Positions 24,928 through 34,332 of a stretch of DNA of 64,000 nucleotides are shown in pieces (within the stretch, counting starts at the first letter, position 1; every line of letters begins with the position of its first letter). Under the pieces are notes generated by a model. It saw nothing but the letters and a program-made list of their open reading frames with translations. It was not told where the DNA came from and ran no database searches. Both the position numbers and the translations under genes were made by a program. This stretch comes from Methylobacterium pseudosasicola (lineage in GTDB: Bacteria; Pseudomonadota; Alphaproteobacteria; Rhizobiales; Beijerinckiaceae), in the NCBI RefSeq assembly GCF_900114535.1, contig NZ_FOTK01000004.1:212202-276201 (forward strand), read 5' to 3'.

Positions 24928-26160
24928 TCAGGCTGCGGCCGCCGCCTTGGCCTCGACCAGGGCCGCCTCGAAGCTGGTGAACGCCGTGGTCGCCTCGTCC
25001 CAGGCCTGGGCGCGGATGTGCTTGGCCAGGGCCGCGGCGAACTCCCGAGCCCGGGTCAGGGCCGATTCCACGGCGGCCGGCCGGCTCGGATCGGCCGGGA
25101 TGCCCACCGGCGGCGTGTCCACCGAGCGCATCCCCACCAGGGTCGCCGCCATGGCCCGGCGCCAAGCGGCGCAATCGGCCGGGATGCGGGCGAGCCGCAT
25201 CGCCGCGTCGTCCCCGGCCTGCCGGTCGAGCAGGGTACGGCCGAGATCCTCGATCCGGTCGAGCTGACCCAGGGCGTCGCCGATCTCCCGGCGGCCCTTG
25301 TCGGTGCCCTCGGCGATCCGGCCGACGCTCCGGGCGATCTCGCCGGTGGCCTGGATCTGCTGGCTCATGATCTCGGAGGCTTCGCGCATCTGCGCCGCCA
25401 CGGTGGCGACGGCGCCGCTCTCCGCCTCGACCCGAACATTGGCGCGCACCATGGCGGCGGCGCCGGTCTCGACGGCGCTGCGGCTGCGCGTGACGGCCGC
25501 CTGCATCGCCGCCATCTCTTCGCGTAATCCGCCGAGCCGGGCGCGGATCTCGTCGGTTGCCTTCGCAGTTTGTGCGGAGAGCATCTTCACTTCCGCCGCA
25601 ACGACGGCGAAGCCGCGGCCGGCCTCGCCGGCCCGGGCGGCCTCGATCGTCGCGTTGAGCGCCAGCAGGTTGGTCTGGGCCGAGATCGCCGCGATGGTCC
25701 CAGCCATCTCCTCGATCCTCAGGGCGGCGGCGGAGAAACTGTCGAGCCGGCTGCCGATCTCCTCGGTGCCCTGCTCGATCCCGCGCATGCCGTCGCTGGC
25801 GCGCTGGAGGTCGTCGACGCAGGTGACGATGCCGGTGCGGGCGGCCTCGGCGGTCTCGGCCGCCGAGGAGGAGCGGGCCGCGATCTCGCTGGTGCTGGCA
25901 GCGAGTTCCTCACTGGCGGCGGCGATCAACCGGGCCTGCTCGGCGGTGCCGGAGGCGTCGTGCGTCATCCAGCCGATCGAGGTGCCGGCATCCGAGGCCG
26001 CGGCCGACAGGCGCGCCAGGAGCGTCATCAATTCGCGATCGGGCGCGGCCTGCGGAACCGGGGCCACGGGGGTCGGGACGGGCGAGGCGATCTGGGCATC
26101 GGCCGTCGCCGCGGTCCCGACCGTATCCAGGGCCGGGCGCTTGCGGCGCAAACTCAACAT
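24928..26160 (-). CDS. Soluble methyl-accepting chemotaxis protein
   Basis: A 410-residue receptor with no transmembrane segment. The signalling hairpin tip is '[20 protein letters not shown]' then '[20 protein letters not shown]' (about 165-205), flanked by long alanine-rich coiled coils. The C-terminal 90 residues (from '[20 protein letters not shown]') resemble a small helical sensor such as CZB, but the complete zinc ligand set is not evident. The ATG at 26160 has AGGAG 8 bp upstream. It should signal to CheA from the cytoplasm. Confidence 0.88.
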   Translation of the reverse strand: MLSLRRKRPALDTVGTAATADAQIASPVPTPVAPVPQAAPDRELMTLLARLSAAASDAGTSIGWMTHDASGTAEQARLIAAASEELAASTSEIAARSSSAAETAEAARTGIVTCVDDLQRASDGMRGIEQGTEEIGSRLDSFSAAALRIEEMAGTIAAISAQTNLLALNATIEAARAGEAGRGFAVVAAEVKMLSAQTAKATDEIRARLGGLREEMAAMQAAVTRSRSAVETGAAAMVRANVRVEAESGAVATVAAQMREASEIMSQQIQATGEIARSVGRIAEGTDKGRREIGDALGQLDRIEDLGRTLLDRQAGDDAAMRLARIPADCAAWRRAMAATLVGMRSVDTPPVGIPADPSRPAAVESALTRAREFAAALAKHIRAQAWDEATTAFTSFEAALVEAKAAAAA

Positions 26161-26271
26161 GCGGAGGCTCCTGCGAAGGTCGATTCGGGAGCCATATTCG
26201 CACGGAACCTTCAACCGAAGATGAAGGATAACCATCCCTTATTGGAATTGGACGAGGGCGTCCGTTTCCCG

Positions 26272-26309
26272 GCCGACGCCCCCGGACGGTTTCGTCCGGG
26301 GGCGTCGGC
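26272..26309 (-). terminator. Strong terminator hairpin after rne
   Basis: A perfect 16-bp stem (26272-26287 with 26294-26309) and a 6-base loop, 5 bp after the rne stop. The stem is GC-rich. No long U-run follows on the minus strand, so it may stabilise the 3' end or need Rho, but it is the clearest hairpin in the window. Confidence 0.8.
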
Positions 26310-26314
26310 ATGTC

Positions 26315-29300
26315 TCACTCGCCGGTCAGCGCGGCCTTGGTGCGGGACCACCAGCCGGCGCGCTTGGGCCGGTCCGGATCGGTGGGCTGGGTCAGGACCA
26401 CCGCCACGGGCTCGGGCGGCGGGGCGGCCTCCTTCGGCGCCGCCTCGAGCGGGGCCTCAACGGTGGGTGCCTCGGTCCGCTCCGCGGCTTCCGGCGCGGA
26501 AGCGACCGGCAGGTCGATGGCGACTTCGGCGTGGACCGGGGACGGCGCGGCCTCGACCGCCTCGGCCACCGCCTCCGCGCTCACCGGCTCCTCGGCCGAC
26601 AGGGCGACCGCATCGGACTCCGTCTCGCCGGACCCGTCCGACTCGCCGCCCTCACGGGTGCGGCCCTCGGCTCGGCCCCGACCGCCCCGGCGGCCGCGAC
26701 GGCGGCGGCGCGTGCCATCCTCCTCGGTCCGGGCACCCTCGTCCAAGCCGGCGACGGTCTCGTCGGATTCACCACCCTCGGACGCCACGGGCGCGATTGC
26801 GGCCTCGGCGAAGTCGGGCGTCTCCTCGGTGCCGCGCGCCTCGTCCTGGTCGTCCTCGTCCTCGCCGTCGGCCTGGCCCTCTTCGGACCGGCCGTCTTCC
26901 GAACGGCCTTCCTGGCGACCGCCACGCCGGCGGCGCCGACGACGCCGGCGGCGGCCGTCGCCCTCATCGCGCGTCCCATCTTCGCGGGCGCCGTCCTCGC
27001 GCGCGCCGTCCTCGCGCGCCTCGGACCGGCCCTCCTCGGCCTCGCCCTCGGCCTCCGCCTCGGCGTCGTCGCCCTCTTCGGCCTCGTCCTCGTCGTCGAA
27101 TTCCATGGCGGGCGAGATCGCCTGCGCACGCACGCCCGTGATCGGGCCTTCCGCGCGCTGGGCCGGCTCGCCGCGGTCGAGCTGGAACGCCGTGGTCACC
27201 GCCAGCCGCTCATCGGCCGCGATCGTGATCGTGACGCCGAAGCGGACTTCCAGTTCGCGCAGGTGCCCGCGCTTCTGGTTGAGGATGTACAAAGCCACCT
27301 CGGTCCGGGTGCGCAGGATCAGGTTGTGGGAGGCGGATTTGAGCAGCGCCTCCTCGATGGAGCGCAGGATGTGCAGCGCCACCGAGGCGGTGGCCCGCAC
27401 GTAGCCCGAACCGCCGCAATGCACGCACGGGATCGAGGAGGATTCCAGCACGCCGGTGCGGATGCGCTGGCGGCTCATCTCCATCAGGCCGAAGGGCGAG
27501 ATCCGGCCGACCTGGATGCGGGCGCGGTCGTTCTTCAGGCAGTCGTTGAGCTTCTTCTCGACAGCGCGGTTGTTGCGCTTCTCCTCCATGTCGATGAAGT
27601 CGATGACGATCAGGCCCGCGAGGTCGCGCAGGCGCAGCTGGCGGGCGACCTCCTCGGCCGCCTCCAGGTTCGTTCGCAGGGCGGTGTCCTCGATATCGTG
27701 CTCACGGGTCGAGCGGCCCGAGTTCACGTCGATCGAGACCAGGGCCTCGGTCGGGTTGATGACGAGGTAGCCGCCGGATTTCAGCGAGACGTGGGTCGAG
27801 AACATCGCGTCGAGCTGCTGCTCGACACCGTAGCGGGCGAAGATCGGCGTCGGATCGCGATAAGGCTTCACGACCTTGGACTGGCCGGGCATCAGCATCC
27901 GCATGAAGTCCTTGGCCTCGGCATAGGCCTCCTCACCGGAGACCAGCACCTCGTCCAGGTCCTTGTTGTACAGGTCGCGGATCGCCCGCTTGATCAGCGA
28001 GCCCTCTTCGTAGACCAGGGCCGGCGCCATCGAGGTCAGGGTCAGCTCGCGGACCGATTCCCACAGCCGCATCAGGTATTCGAAGTCCCGGGCAATCTCG
28101 GGCTTGGAGCGCGAGGCGCCGGCGGTGCGCAGGATCACGCCCATGCCATCCGGCACCTCCAGGTCGGCCACGACCTCCTTGAGGCGCTTGCGGTCGGCCG
28201 CCGAAGTGATCTTCCGGGAGATGCCGCCGCCGCGGCCGGTATTGGGCATCAGCACCGAGTAGCGGCCGGCGAGCGACAGGTAGGTGGTGAGCGCCGCGCC
28301 CTTGGTGCCGCGCTCTTCCTTGACCACCTGCACCAGGATGATCTGGCGGCGCTTGATCACCTCCTGGATCTTGTAGTGGCGGCGATAGTGGCGCGGCCGC
28401 TCGGGGATCTCGGCCAGCGCGTCGCCGTTGCCGCCGACCTGGGCGATCCGGGGCTCGGCGTCGGGATCGTCGGAATCCTCATCCGACTCCTCGTCGGACT
28501 CGTCCTCGTCATCCTCGTCGGACTCGTCTTCGTCCTCGTCGTCCTCTTCGGACTCCTCGTCTTCCAGGTCGGCCTCGTCGTCGGCCTCGCCGATCACGGA
28601 CGCGCTCCGGGCGGAGGCGGCCTCGGCGGCGTCCTCGGCGATTGTCTCGGCCGGCGCGTCGGCGACGGTCAGGGCTTCGGCCACGGCGACCACGGCCTCG
28701 GGCTCGACCGGGCCGTCATGGTCGGTCGCCTGCGGCTCGGCGACCGGCTCGGCCTTCGGCGCGTCAGTCTGGGCCGTCTCAGCCTGCGCGGGAATGTCCC
28801 CGGCGGCTTTCTCGGAGGCGATCGCCTCCTGCACGGCTTCCGGGTTCTCGGCGAGGGTATCGGGCAGGTCGGCGGCAGCCTCGGAGGCGTGCCCCTCGGC
28901 GCGATGCTGGGCCTGCGCGGTATCGGCCTCAGAGGCCTGGGCCTCCGAGGACTCGGCGGCCTGCGGCAGGTCCGAATCCTGCCGGGACTCCAGAACCTGC
29001 GGAGCCTCGGAATCCTGCCCGGCGTCGAAACCCTGCGGCGCCTCGGACACGTCCTCCGCGCTCGCCGTCTCGTCGGTGCGGGAGCGGGCCTCGGCGCGGC
29101 GGCCGCGGGAGCGGCGGGGAGACCGGCGCCGGCGCTCCTCGCGCTCGCGGTGCTCCTCGGCGTCGCGGGCCTCGTCCTCGAGCAGCGCCTGCCGGTCGGC
29201 CAGCGGGATCTGGTAATAGTCGGGGTGGATCTCGTTGAAGGCGAGGAAGCCGTGGCGGTTGCCGCCGTACTCGACGAAGGCCGCCTGGAGCGACGGCTCC

Positions 29301-29449
29301 ACCCGGGTGACCTTGGCGAGGTAGATGTTGCCGCGCAGCTGGCGCCGGTTGGCGGCTTCGAAGTCGAACTCTTCGACCCTAGACCCGTGGACCGTGACGA
29401 CCCGGGTCTCCTCCGGGTGCATCGCGTCGATCAGCATTTTGTTGGCCAT
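26315..29449 (-). CDS. rne: Ribonuclease E/G
   Basis: A 1,044-residue endoribonuclease, core of the RNA degradosome. The N-terminal S1 domain begins at 'NIYLAKVTRVEPSLQAAFVE' and is interrupted after about residue 95 by a ~240-residue acidic, low-complexity insert (runs of Asp, Glu and Ser), resuming at 'RPRHYRRHYKIQEVIKRRQI'. The catalytic DNase I-like part has 'ALVSIDVNSGRSTREHDIED' with the magnesium aspartates, and 'CVHCGGSGYVR' is the zinc-link. The C-terminal 300 residues are disordered with arginine-rich patches for RNA and partner binding. The S1 insert is known for alphaproteobacterial RNase E. Confidence 0.97.
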   Translation of the reverse strand: MANKMLIDAMHPEETRVVTVHGSRVEEFDFEAANRRQLRGNIYLAKVTRVEPSLQAAFVEYGGNRHGFLAFNEIHPDYYQIPLADRQALLEDEARDAEEHREREERRRRSPRRSRGRRAEARSRTDETASAEDVSEAPQGFDAGQDSEAPQVLESRQDSDLPQAAESSEAQASEADTAQAQHRAEGHASEAAADLPDTLAENPEAVQEAIASEKAAGDIPAQAETAQTDAPKAEPVAEPQATDHDGPVEPEAVVAVAEALTVADAPAETIAEDAAEAASARSASVIGEADDEADLEDEESEEDDEDEDESDEDDEDESDEESDEDSDDPDAEPRIAQVGGNGDALAEIPERPRHYRRHYKIQEVIKRRQIILVQVVKEERGTKGAALTTYLSLAGRYSVLMPNTGRGGGISRKITSAADRKRLKEVVADLEVPDGMGVILRTAGASRSKPEIARDFEYLMRLWESVRELTLTSMAPALVYEEGSLIKRAIRDLYNKDLDEVLVSGEEAYAEAKDFMRMLMPGQSKVVKPYRDPTPIFARYGVEQQLDAMFSTHVSLKSGGYLVINPTEALVSIDVNSGRSTREHDIEDTALRTNLEAAEEVARQLRLRDLAGLIVIDFIDMEEKRNNRAVEKKLNDCLKNDRARIQVGRISPFGLMEMSRQRIRTGVLESSSIPCVHCGGSGYVRATASVALHILRSIEEALLKSASHNLILRTRTEVALYILNQKRGHLRELEVRFGVTITIAADERLAVTTAFQLDRGEPAQRAEGPITGVRAQAISPAMEFDDEDEAEEGDDAEAEAEGEAEEGRSEAREDGAREDGAREDGTRDEGDGRRRRRRRRRRGGRQEGRSEDGRSEEGQADGEDEDDQDEARGTEETPDFAEAAIAPVASEGGESDETVAGLDEGARTEEDGTRRRRRGRRGGRGRAEGRTREGGESDGSGETESDAVALSAEEPVSAEAVAEAVEAAPSPVHAEVAIDLPVASAPEAAERTEAPTVEAPLEAAPKEAAPPPEPVAVVLTQPTDPDRPKRAGWWSRTKAALTGE

Positions 29450-30004
29450 GTCGGACTCTCGGCATGGCGGCCGACGTCGTTCTCCGTGCCCGTGGTCCCG
29501 GCGGCGCCTCGCCCGACCTCAATATGGTCTGACAGGGTGCCGGCCTCGTTACCGAGGCGGCTGGGTTCGAGGGGAAATTGCCGTCAACCGCCGTTCGGCG
29601 CCCTGGGCGCCTGGGGTTGAGTTTGGCCGGTAGGCTGAACGGGCCGGTGCGACGCAGCGCCTGCGCCTCCGGGGCACGCGCAGCGCCATGCTGAGCCGTG
29701 CGTCCGTTCATCCTGGTTCCGACCTCGCGAAACAATCTCGACCGGGTGAGACCGGCCGTGAATTCCTGGATGCGGCGGAGGATCTCCACCGCGTCGTGCG
29801 ACACCTGCCCGATCGGGAAAGACACCCGTCGCCGCAAGGCAGGCCCAAAAAGCCCGCCGCGACGCCGCGTCCGTTTTCTCGAAGGAATTCGGCCGCGTCC
29901 GCAAGCCGTTATGACGGCCGGCGGGACCGGAGAAGGGTCAGTATCATTACAGACCGCCGCGGGGATTTGGCAAGGGTCAAGCGCGGGACGATGTCACGGT
30001 ATCG
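29450..30004. other. Long rne upstream region without genes
   Basis: This 555-bp gap follows the AraC gene and precedes rne on the minus strand. It should hold the rne promoter and a leader. I see short GC-rich inverted repeats (for example GGCGCC around 29600) but no convincing gene; a 152-codon minus-strand frame that overlaps the rne start out of frame looks like GC-rich noise. Escherichia coli rne has a self-regulating leader of similar length; conservation here is untested. Confidence 0.5.
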
Positions 30005-30994
30005 TCATGGCAAGGTCCGCGCCGCTGCCCGGGGCGACTGGCCTGTAGCCTGCCGAAATGCGCGGCTGAAATGCGCCGGGTCCGAATAACCCAGTTGGTA
30101 TGCAATCTCGCCGATCGGCAGACCGGGCGTTCTGAGCAGCGCCTCGGCGCGGGTGATCAGGACCTGTCCTCGGATCTTCGCGAAGGACGTCCCCTGGGCC
30201 TCAAGGCGCCGTTGTAGCGTTCGGCGCGTCAGCCCGAGCCTGTCGCAGAGCCGGTCTAGCTTCGGCGGGCCGGAGGGTTCACCGGCGCGGAGCAACTCGG
30301 TCAGGCAGGCGGCCCAATCGATGGGATCCGGAATCGGGGCGGCCTCGTCCGGCTCGAGGTCCGAGAGCGGACCCGGATTGATCGCATTCAGAATGTCGAC
30401 TGGGAAGATCAGGCCGGCATGAGGTCCCAGCGTGATGGGGCAGCCGAGCACAGCCTCGATCGTAAGCCGCCCTGGTAATGCCCCGCCGGTCACGATCGCC
30501 CGGGTTGGCTGCCAGCTTGGCCCCATGAAATGGCGCACCACACCGAGAAGATAACCGAGGGCAAGAATCTCATTCTCCTGCCGCCCGATCCCGATCAGTT
30601 CGGTTACGGCGTAGCCGTATTGAGCCAACGGGCCCCGCACGGTGAGCCCCGTCCAAGTCGCAGTCTGAAGGAGTTTCGGCGTCAGCGCGTGGGCGCGTTC
30701 GATCGCATGGCGGAGTGTCGGGGCTGCTGCGACGCGGAGGCCGAGCGGCCCGAGCCCCTGGAGGCCGCTATCGACCGAGAGCCGCGCCGGAAGCGCATCG
30801 TCGCCGATCTCCCGAGCGGCGCAGGTGAGAAGCCGAAACTGATCGCGCAACAGCACGGGCCGATCTGGCTCGTCGACCAGACTCGCGGGCAATGCCGCCC
30901 GGCGGAATACCCGCGCAACGGAACCACCACTCGCCTCCACAGCCTGGATCACCGGCCCTATCGATCGCGCCCGGGTGAAACCGACTCCGCTCAT
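30005..30994 (-). CDS. AraC family transcriptional regulator (OruR/ArgR-like form)
   Basis: A 329-residue regulator with an N-terminal 'arabinose-binding' type domain (about 15-190, as in OruR and VirS-like regulators) and a C-terminal double HTH: 'LCDRLGLTRRTLQRRLEAQG' and 'PIGEIAYQLGYSDPAHFSRA' then 'FRQATGQSPRAAART'. The ATG at 30994 is chosen; an upstream frame extends 30 residues with poor sequence. It diverges from the DUF2380 gene at 31099. Its effector and targets are unknown. Confidence 0.88.
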   Translation of the reverse strand: MSGVGFTRARSIGPVIQAVEASGGSVARVFRRAALPASLVDEPDRPVLLRDQFRLLTCAAREIGDDALPARLSVDSGLQGLGPLGLRVAAAPTLRHAIERAHALTPKLLQTATWTGLTVRGPLAQYGYAVTELIGIGRQENEILALGYLLGVVRHFMGPSWQPTRAIVTGGALPGRLTIEAVLGCPITLGPHAGLIFPVDILNAINPGPLSDLEPDEAAPIPDPIDWAACLTELLRAGEPSGPPKLDRLCDRLGLTRRTLQRRLEAQGTSFAKIRGQVLITRAEALLRTPGLPIGEIAYQLGYSDPAHFSRAFRQATGQSPRAAARTLP

Positions 30995-31098
30995 CGCGTT
31001 GCGACGCCCGCGTCGCTGGCGCGAAATGGCAAGAACGTGCGGTTCGCCGCGCTTATCATCCTGGGAACGCCTGAGGCGACCCATCCGAGGTAAGTGTC

Positions 31099-31632
31099 AT
31101 GGACCTTCGCGTGCCGGGCGGGAGATATATCGGGCGGCGGATATCCGTGGTGATCCTGCTTGGGAGCGTTCTCACCTCTGCGAGGCTCGCCCAGGCAGCC
31201 GAGCCGGTGTTGGCTGTGTTGCCCATCAAGCTCCTCGACACCTCCGCCGAGCCCACCGACCAACGCGCTGCACATACGGAGCGCCTCGCCTCTCTAGGGG
31301 CCGATCTCGCCTCGGCGCTCGGGACGCCTGACTTGTACCGGACGCTTCGCGTCAAGCCGGACGATCTGTGTGCGGCCTGCCCGAGTGAGACGCCGGATTG
31401 CCTTCTCGGCTTCGTGCGTGCTGCCGGGGCGAGCCTCGCCTTCGTCGGCGTCGTGCACAAGAGCAGCACGCTGATCATGCAGATGTGGGCGCGGATCGTC
31501 GATACCGGGTCCGGGCGGGTCCTGTTCACGCGTGAACTGAACTTCCGGGGCGACAACGACGAGGCTTGGCGGCGGGCGACGGAATTTCTCGTCGCGCAGA
31601 TCCGGTCGGATCCCCCGTCGCAGGCTCGGTGA
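31099..31632 (+). CDS. DUF2380 domain protein, secreted
   Basis: A 177-residue protein with an N-terminal signal peptide ending near 'ARLAQAAEP'. The DUF2380 core is 'VLAVLPIKLLDTSAEP', with 'DDLCAACPSETPDCLLGFVR' (cysteine pair) and the C-terminal 'MQMWARIVDTGSGRVLFTRE', followed by 'FRGDNDEAWRRAT'. These periplasmic proteins have a TolB-like or penicillin-binding activator-like fold; function unknown. Divergent from the AraC regulator with 104 bp between starts. Confidence 0.85.
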   Translation: MDLRVPGGRYIGRRISVVILLGSVLTSARLAQAAEPVLAVLPIKLLDTSAEPTDQRAAHTERLASLGADLASALGTPDLYRTLRVKPDDLCAACPSETPDCLLGFVRAAGASLAFVGVVHKSSTLIMQMWARIVDTGSGRVLFTRELNFRGDNDEAWRRATEFLVAQIRSDPPSQAR

Positions 31633-31647
31633 CACGCCGAGCCATCC

Positions 31648-32976
31648 TCATTCCGCCGCCTCCAGCCGCGGCGCGACGCCATTGAGCGCGGCCGGCTTCG
31701 GGCCGCCGGTGGCCCAGTCCAGCAGCTCCACGGTGTGCACGATCGGGATGCCGGTGCCCTTCCCGATCTGCGTGGCGCAGCCGATATTGCCGGTGGCGAT
31801 CACGTCGGGGCGGATGCGCTCGATATTGGCGACCTTGCGGGCGCGCAGCTTCGCGGCGAGCTCGGGCTGCAGGATGTTGTAGGTCCCGGCCGAGCCGCAG
31901 CAGATATGGCCCTCCGGCACGTCCTTGACGGTAAAGCCGGCGCGCTTGAGCAGAGTCTTCGGCTCGGTGCGGATGCCCTGGCCGTGCTGCATCGAGCAGG
32001 CCGAATGGTAGGCGACCACGAGGTCGCTCTCCACGGTCTCCGCCAGATCGAGTTGGGCCATGTACTCGGTCACGTCCTTGGCGAGGCTCGAGACCCGCTG
32101 CGCCTTCTCGGCATAGGCCGGGTCGTCGCGGAACATGAAGCCGTAATCCTTGATGGTCGTGCCGCAGCCCGAGGCCGTGACCAGGATCGCGTCGAGGCCC
32201 TTGGCGATCTCCGCGTCCCAGGCGTCGATCGCCTGCTTGGCCAGCGCGTGGGACGAGGCCTCCTTGCCCATGTGGTGGGTCAGCGCTCCGCAGCAGCCCT
32301 CCTCGGCATGGACCACCTCGACCCCGTGCCGGTTGAGCAGCCGGATCGCCGCCGCGTTGAAATCCGGCCGCAGCACGCTCTGGGCGCAGCCGCGCAGCAG
32401 GGCGACGCGCTTGTTCGCGGCTCCGCCTTGCGGCGCGAAGCTGCCGGCGCGGTTCGTCGGCTCGCGGCCGGGCAGCCGGGCCGGGGCGAGGTCGAGCATC
32501 GCGGCCAGCCGGTTCCCCACCCGGGGCAGCCGCGCCACGAGCCCGCGGAACGGCGCGCCGAGCTTGGCGGCGATCAGGGCCAGCCGGAACCGGTTCGGAT
32601 AGGGCAGCACCTGCGCGAGCAAGGCGCGCAGGAGTCGGTCACCCGCGGGGCGCGTAAAAGTCGTCTCGATATGCGCCCGGGCGTGGTCGACGAGGTGCAT
32701 GTAGTGCACCCCCGACGGGCAGGTGGTCATGCAGGACAGGCAGGAGAGGCAGCGGTCGATGTGCTTCACCACCTCCTGCGAGGCCGGCTTGCCGCCCTCC
32801 AGCATGTCCTTGATCAGGTAGATCCGCCCGCGCGGGGAATCGAGCTCGTCGCCAAGTAGGAGGTAGGTCGGGCAGGTCGCGGTGCAGAAACCGCAATGCA
32901 CGCAGGTCCGCAGGATCTTCTCCGACGCCGCCATGGCGGGATCGGCGAGTTGGACGAGGTTGAAATTGGTCTGCAC
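31648..32976 (-). CDS. glcF: Glycolate oxidase iron-sulfur subunit
   Basis: A 442-residue subunit with two [4Fe-4S] motifs, 'CVHCGFCTATCPTY' (about 26-39) and 'CLSCLSCMTTCPSGVHYMH' (about 78-96), and two CCG domains ('EGCCGALTHHMG', 'CCGSAGTYN'). With GlcD and GlcE it oxidises glycolate to glyoxylate and passes electrons to quinone. The GTG start has GGAAGG upstream. It follows glcE by 48 bp. No glcD is adjacent. Confidence 0.94.
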   Translation of the reverse strand: MQTNFNLVQLADPAMAASEKILRTCVHCGFCTATCPTYLLLGDELDSPRGRIYLIKDMLEGGKPASQEVVKHIDRCLSCLSCMTTCPSGVHYMHLVDHARAHIETTFTRPAGDRLLRALLAQVLPYPNRFRLALIAAKLGAPFRGLVARLPRVGNRLAAMLDLAPARLPGREPTNRAGSFAPQGGAANKRVALLRGCAQSVLRPDFNAAAIRLLNRHGVEVVHAEEGCCGALTHHMGKEASSHALAKQAIDAWDAEIAKGLDAILVTASGCGTTIKDYGFMFRDDPAYAEKAQRVSSLAKDVTEYMAQLDLAETVESDLVVAYHSACSMQHGQGIRTEPKTLLKRAGFTVKDVPEGHICCGSAGTYNILQPELAAKLRARKVANIERIRPDVIATGNIGCATQIGKGTGIPIVHTVELLDWATGGPKPAALNGVAPRLEAAE

Positions 32977-33024
32977 GATGCCTTCCTGCCTGCGCTCCCC
33001 GGTCTGGAGGGGAGGGGACCCGTC

Positions 33025-34212
33025 TCAAACGCCCGCGTACATCCGGCCCGGGTTCAGCACCCCGGCGGGATCGTGCGCCGTCTTGATCCCGGCGGTGATC
33101 CGCATCAGCGGGTCCGCCAGGGGCTGGAACACCGGCACGGCCGCCCGCACGGAATCGGGGGCGCGCACCAGCGTCGCGTGGCCGCCCTGGTCGCGCAGAG
33201 CGGCGCGCACGGTGGCGGCGCCGGCATCCCCGGCCGAGCCGGTGGCGAGCCAGATCAGGCCGCCGCCCCAATCGTAGAACCAGCGGGCCTCGCGCTGGGC
33301 CGCGATCGCCGCCACTAGGGCGGGCCCGTGCGTCGGAGCCGTCGAGATCCGCCACAGGGCCGCGTCGCGGGGCTCGGCCAGGAGGGCGGCATCGCGCACC
33401 GCCTGCCACAGGGCGGTGCCGGCCTCGCCCTCCAGAAGCTCAGGCGCGCCGAAGCGCTTGAGCAGGCGGCGCAGCTCGCCGGTGCGGTAATCGATCGACT
33501 CCGAGAACCCTTCGAGGCGCATCAGCGTCCGGGCCTCGGGGGCGCCGATGCCGGCGGGCAGGTGCGCCGCGCCGGTGAGCTCGAAGGGCGAGCCCAGGGC
33601 TGCCGCCAGGGCCGCCACCGCGCGGGCATCGTCGAGACCAGAGAACACCAGGGTGGCGACCCGCTCGCAGGCCGGCAGCACCTTGAAGGTGACCTCGGTG
33701 AGCAGCCCGAGGGTGCCGTGGGCGCCGGCCATCAGCTTCACCAGGTCGAGCCCGGTGACGTTCTTCATCACCCGGCCGCCCGACTTGATTGCCTCGCCGC
33801 GCCCGTTGACGAAGCGCACGCCGATCAGGCTGTCCCGGGCCGCCCCGGCATTGATCCGGCGGGGTCCGGCATTGTTGGTCGCCGCCACGGCACCGAGCGT
33901 CGGCTCGCCGGTGCTGCCGTAGATTGTGCGAAAGTCCATCGGCTCGAACGGTAGCATCTGGCCCCGGGAGGCGAGCAGCGCCTCGACCTCGGCCAGCGGC
34001 GTGCCGGCCCGGGCCGCCACCACCATCTCGGCGGGCTCGTAGAGTGTCACGCCGGTGAGCTTTTGGGCCGAGAGCGTCGCAGTGTCCTGCGCGGGCCGGC
34101 CGAGCCCCGCGGCGGTGCCGCCGCCAGCCAGCCGCAGGCGCTCGCCGCGCCCGGACGCCGCCCGCACGATCTCCTCAGCCTCCGCCTCGGTGCCGGGCTC
34201 GTAGCCGCCCAT
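33025..34212 (-). CDS. glcE: Glycolate oxidase FAD-binding subunit
   Basis: A 395-residue subunit with an FAD_binding_4 fold: 'RLRLAGGGTAAGLGRPAQD', 'EPTLGAVAATNNAGPRRINA' and 'GRVMKNVTGLDLVKLMAGAH' continuing to 'GTLGLLTEVTFKVLP'. It ends with 'HDPAGVLNPGRMYAGV', typical of GlcE. Works with GlcD and GlcF. GGAG lies 5 bp before the ATG. The gene upstream on the same strand is a flippase (ends 34333), so the operon here is glcE-glcF only. Confidence 0.93.
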   Translation of the reverse strand: MGGYEPGTEAEAEEIVRAASGRGERLRLAGGGTAAGLGRPAQDTATLSAQKLTGVTLYEPAEMVVAARAGTPLAEVEALLASRGQMLPFEPMDFRTIYGSTGEPTLGAVAATNNAGPRRINAGAARDSLIGVRFVNGRGEAIKSGGRVMKNVTGLDLVKLMAGAHGTLGLLTEVTFKVLPACERVATLVFSGLDDARAVAALAAALGSPFELTGAAHLPAGIGAPEARTLMRLEGFSESIDYRTGELRRLLKRFGAPELLEGEAGTALWQAVRDAALLAEPRDAALWRISTAPTHGPALVAAIAAQREARWFYDWGGGLIWLATGSAGDAGAATVRAALRDQGGHATLVRAPDSVRAAVPVFQPLADPLMRITAGIKTAHDPAGVLNPGRMYAGV

Positions 34213-34332
34213 CGTCTCCGCCCCGGTTCTTTTTGGACTTGTTCCAGGCCTGGTTTCGCCGGAACCGGCGCCGGATTCAAGCGGAGGCGGCGTCGCGGGC
34301 TTGGCGAAGCGCGAAAGTTGAAAATCCGAAGA

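Noticed and set aside
28428..28620. Repeated Asp/Glu/Ser-coding sequence that looks like a small repeat array
   Set aside because: It lies within rne and codes for the acidic insert; no constant repeat/spacer pattern, so not CRISPR.
26531..29620. A 1,029-codon plus-strand frame antisense to rne
   Set aside because: It mirrors rne codons; the peptide is low complexity (Leu/Gly/Arg-rich) and lacks any family pattern. GC-rich third positions open the opposite frame.
29379..29837. A 152-codon minus-strand frame in the rne upstream region
   Set aside because: It overlaps the rne start out of frame, is Arg/Pro/Gly-rich without a recognisable domain and has no ribosome-binding site.
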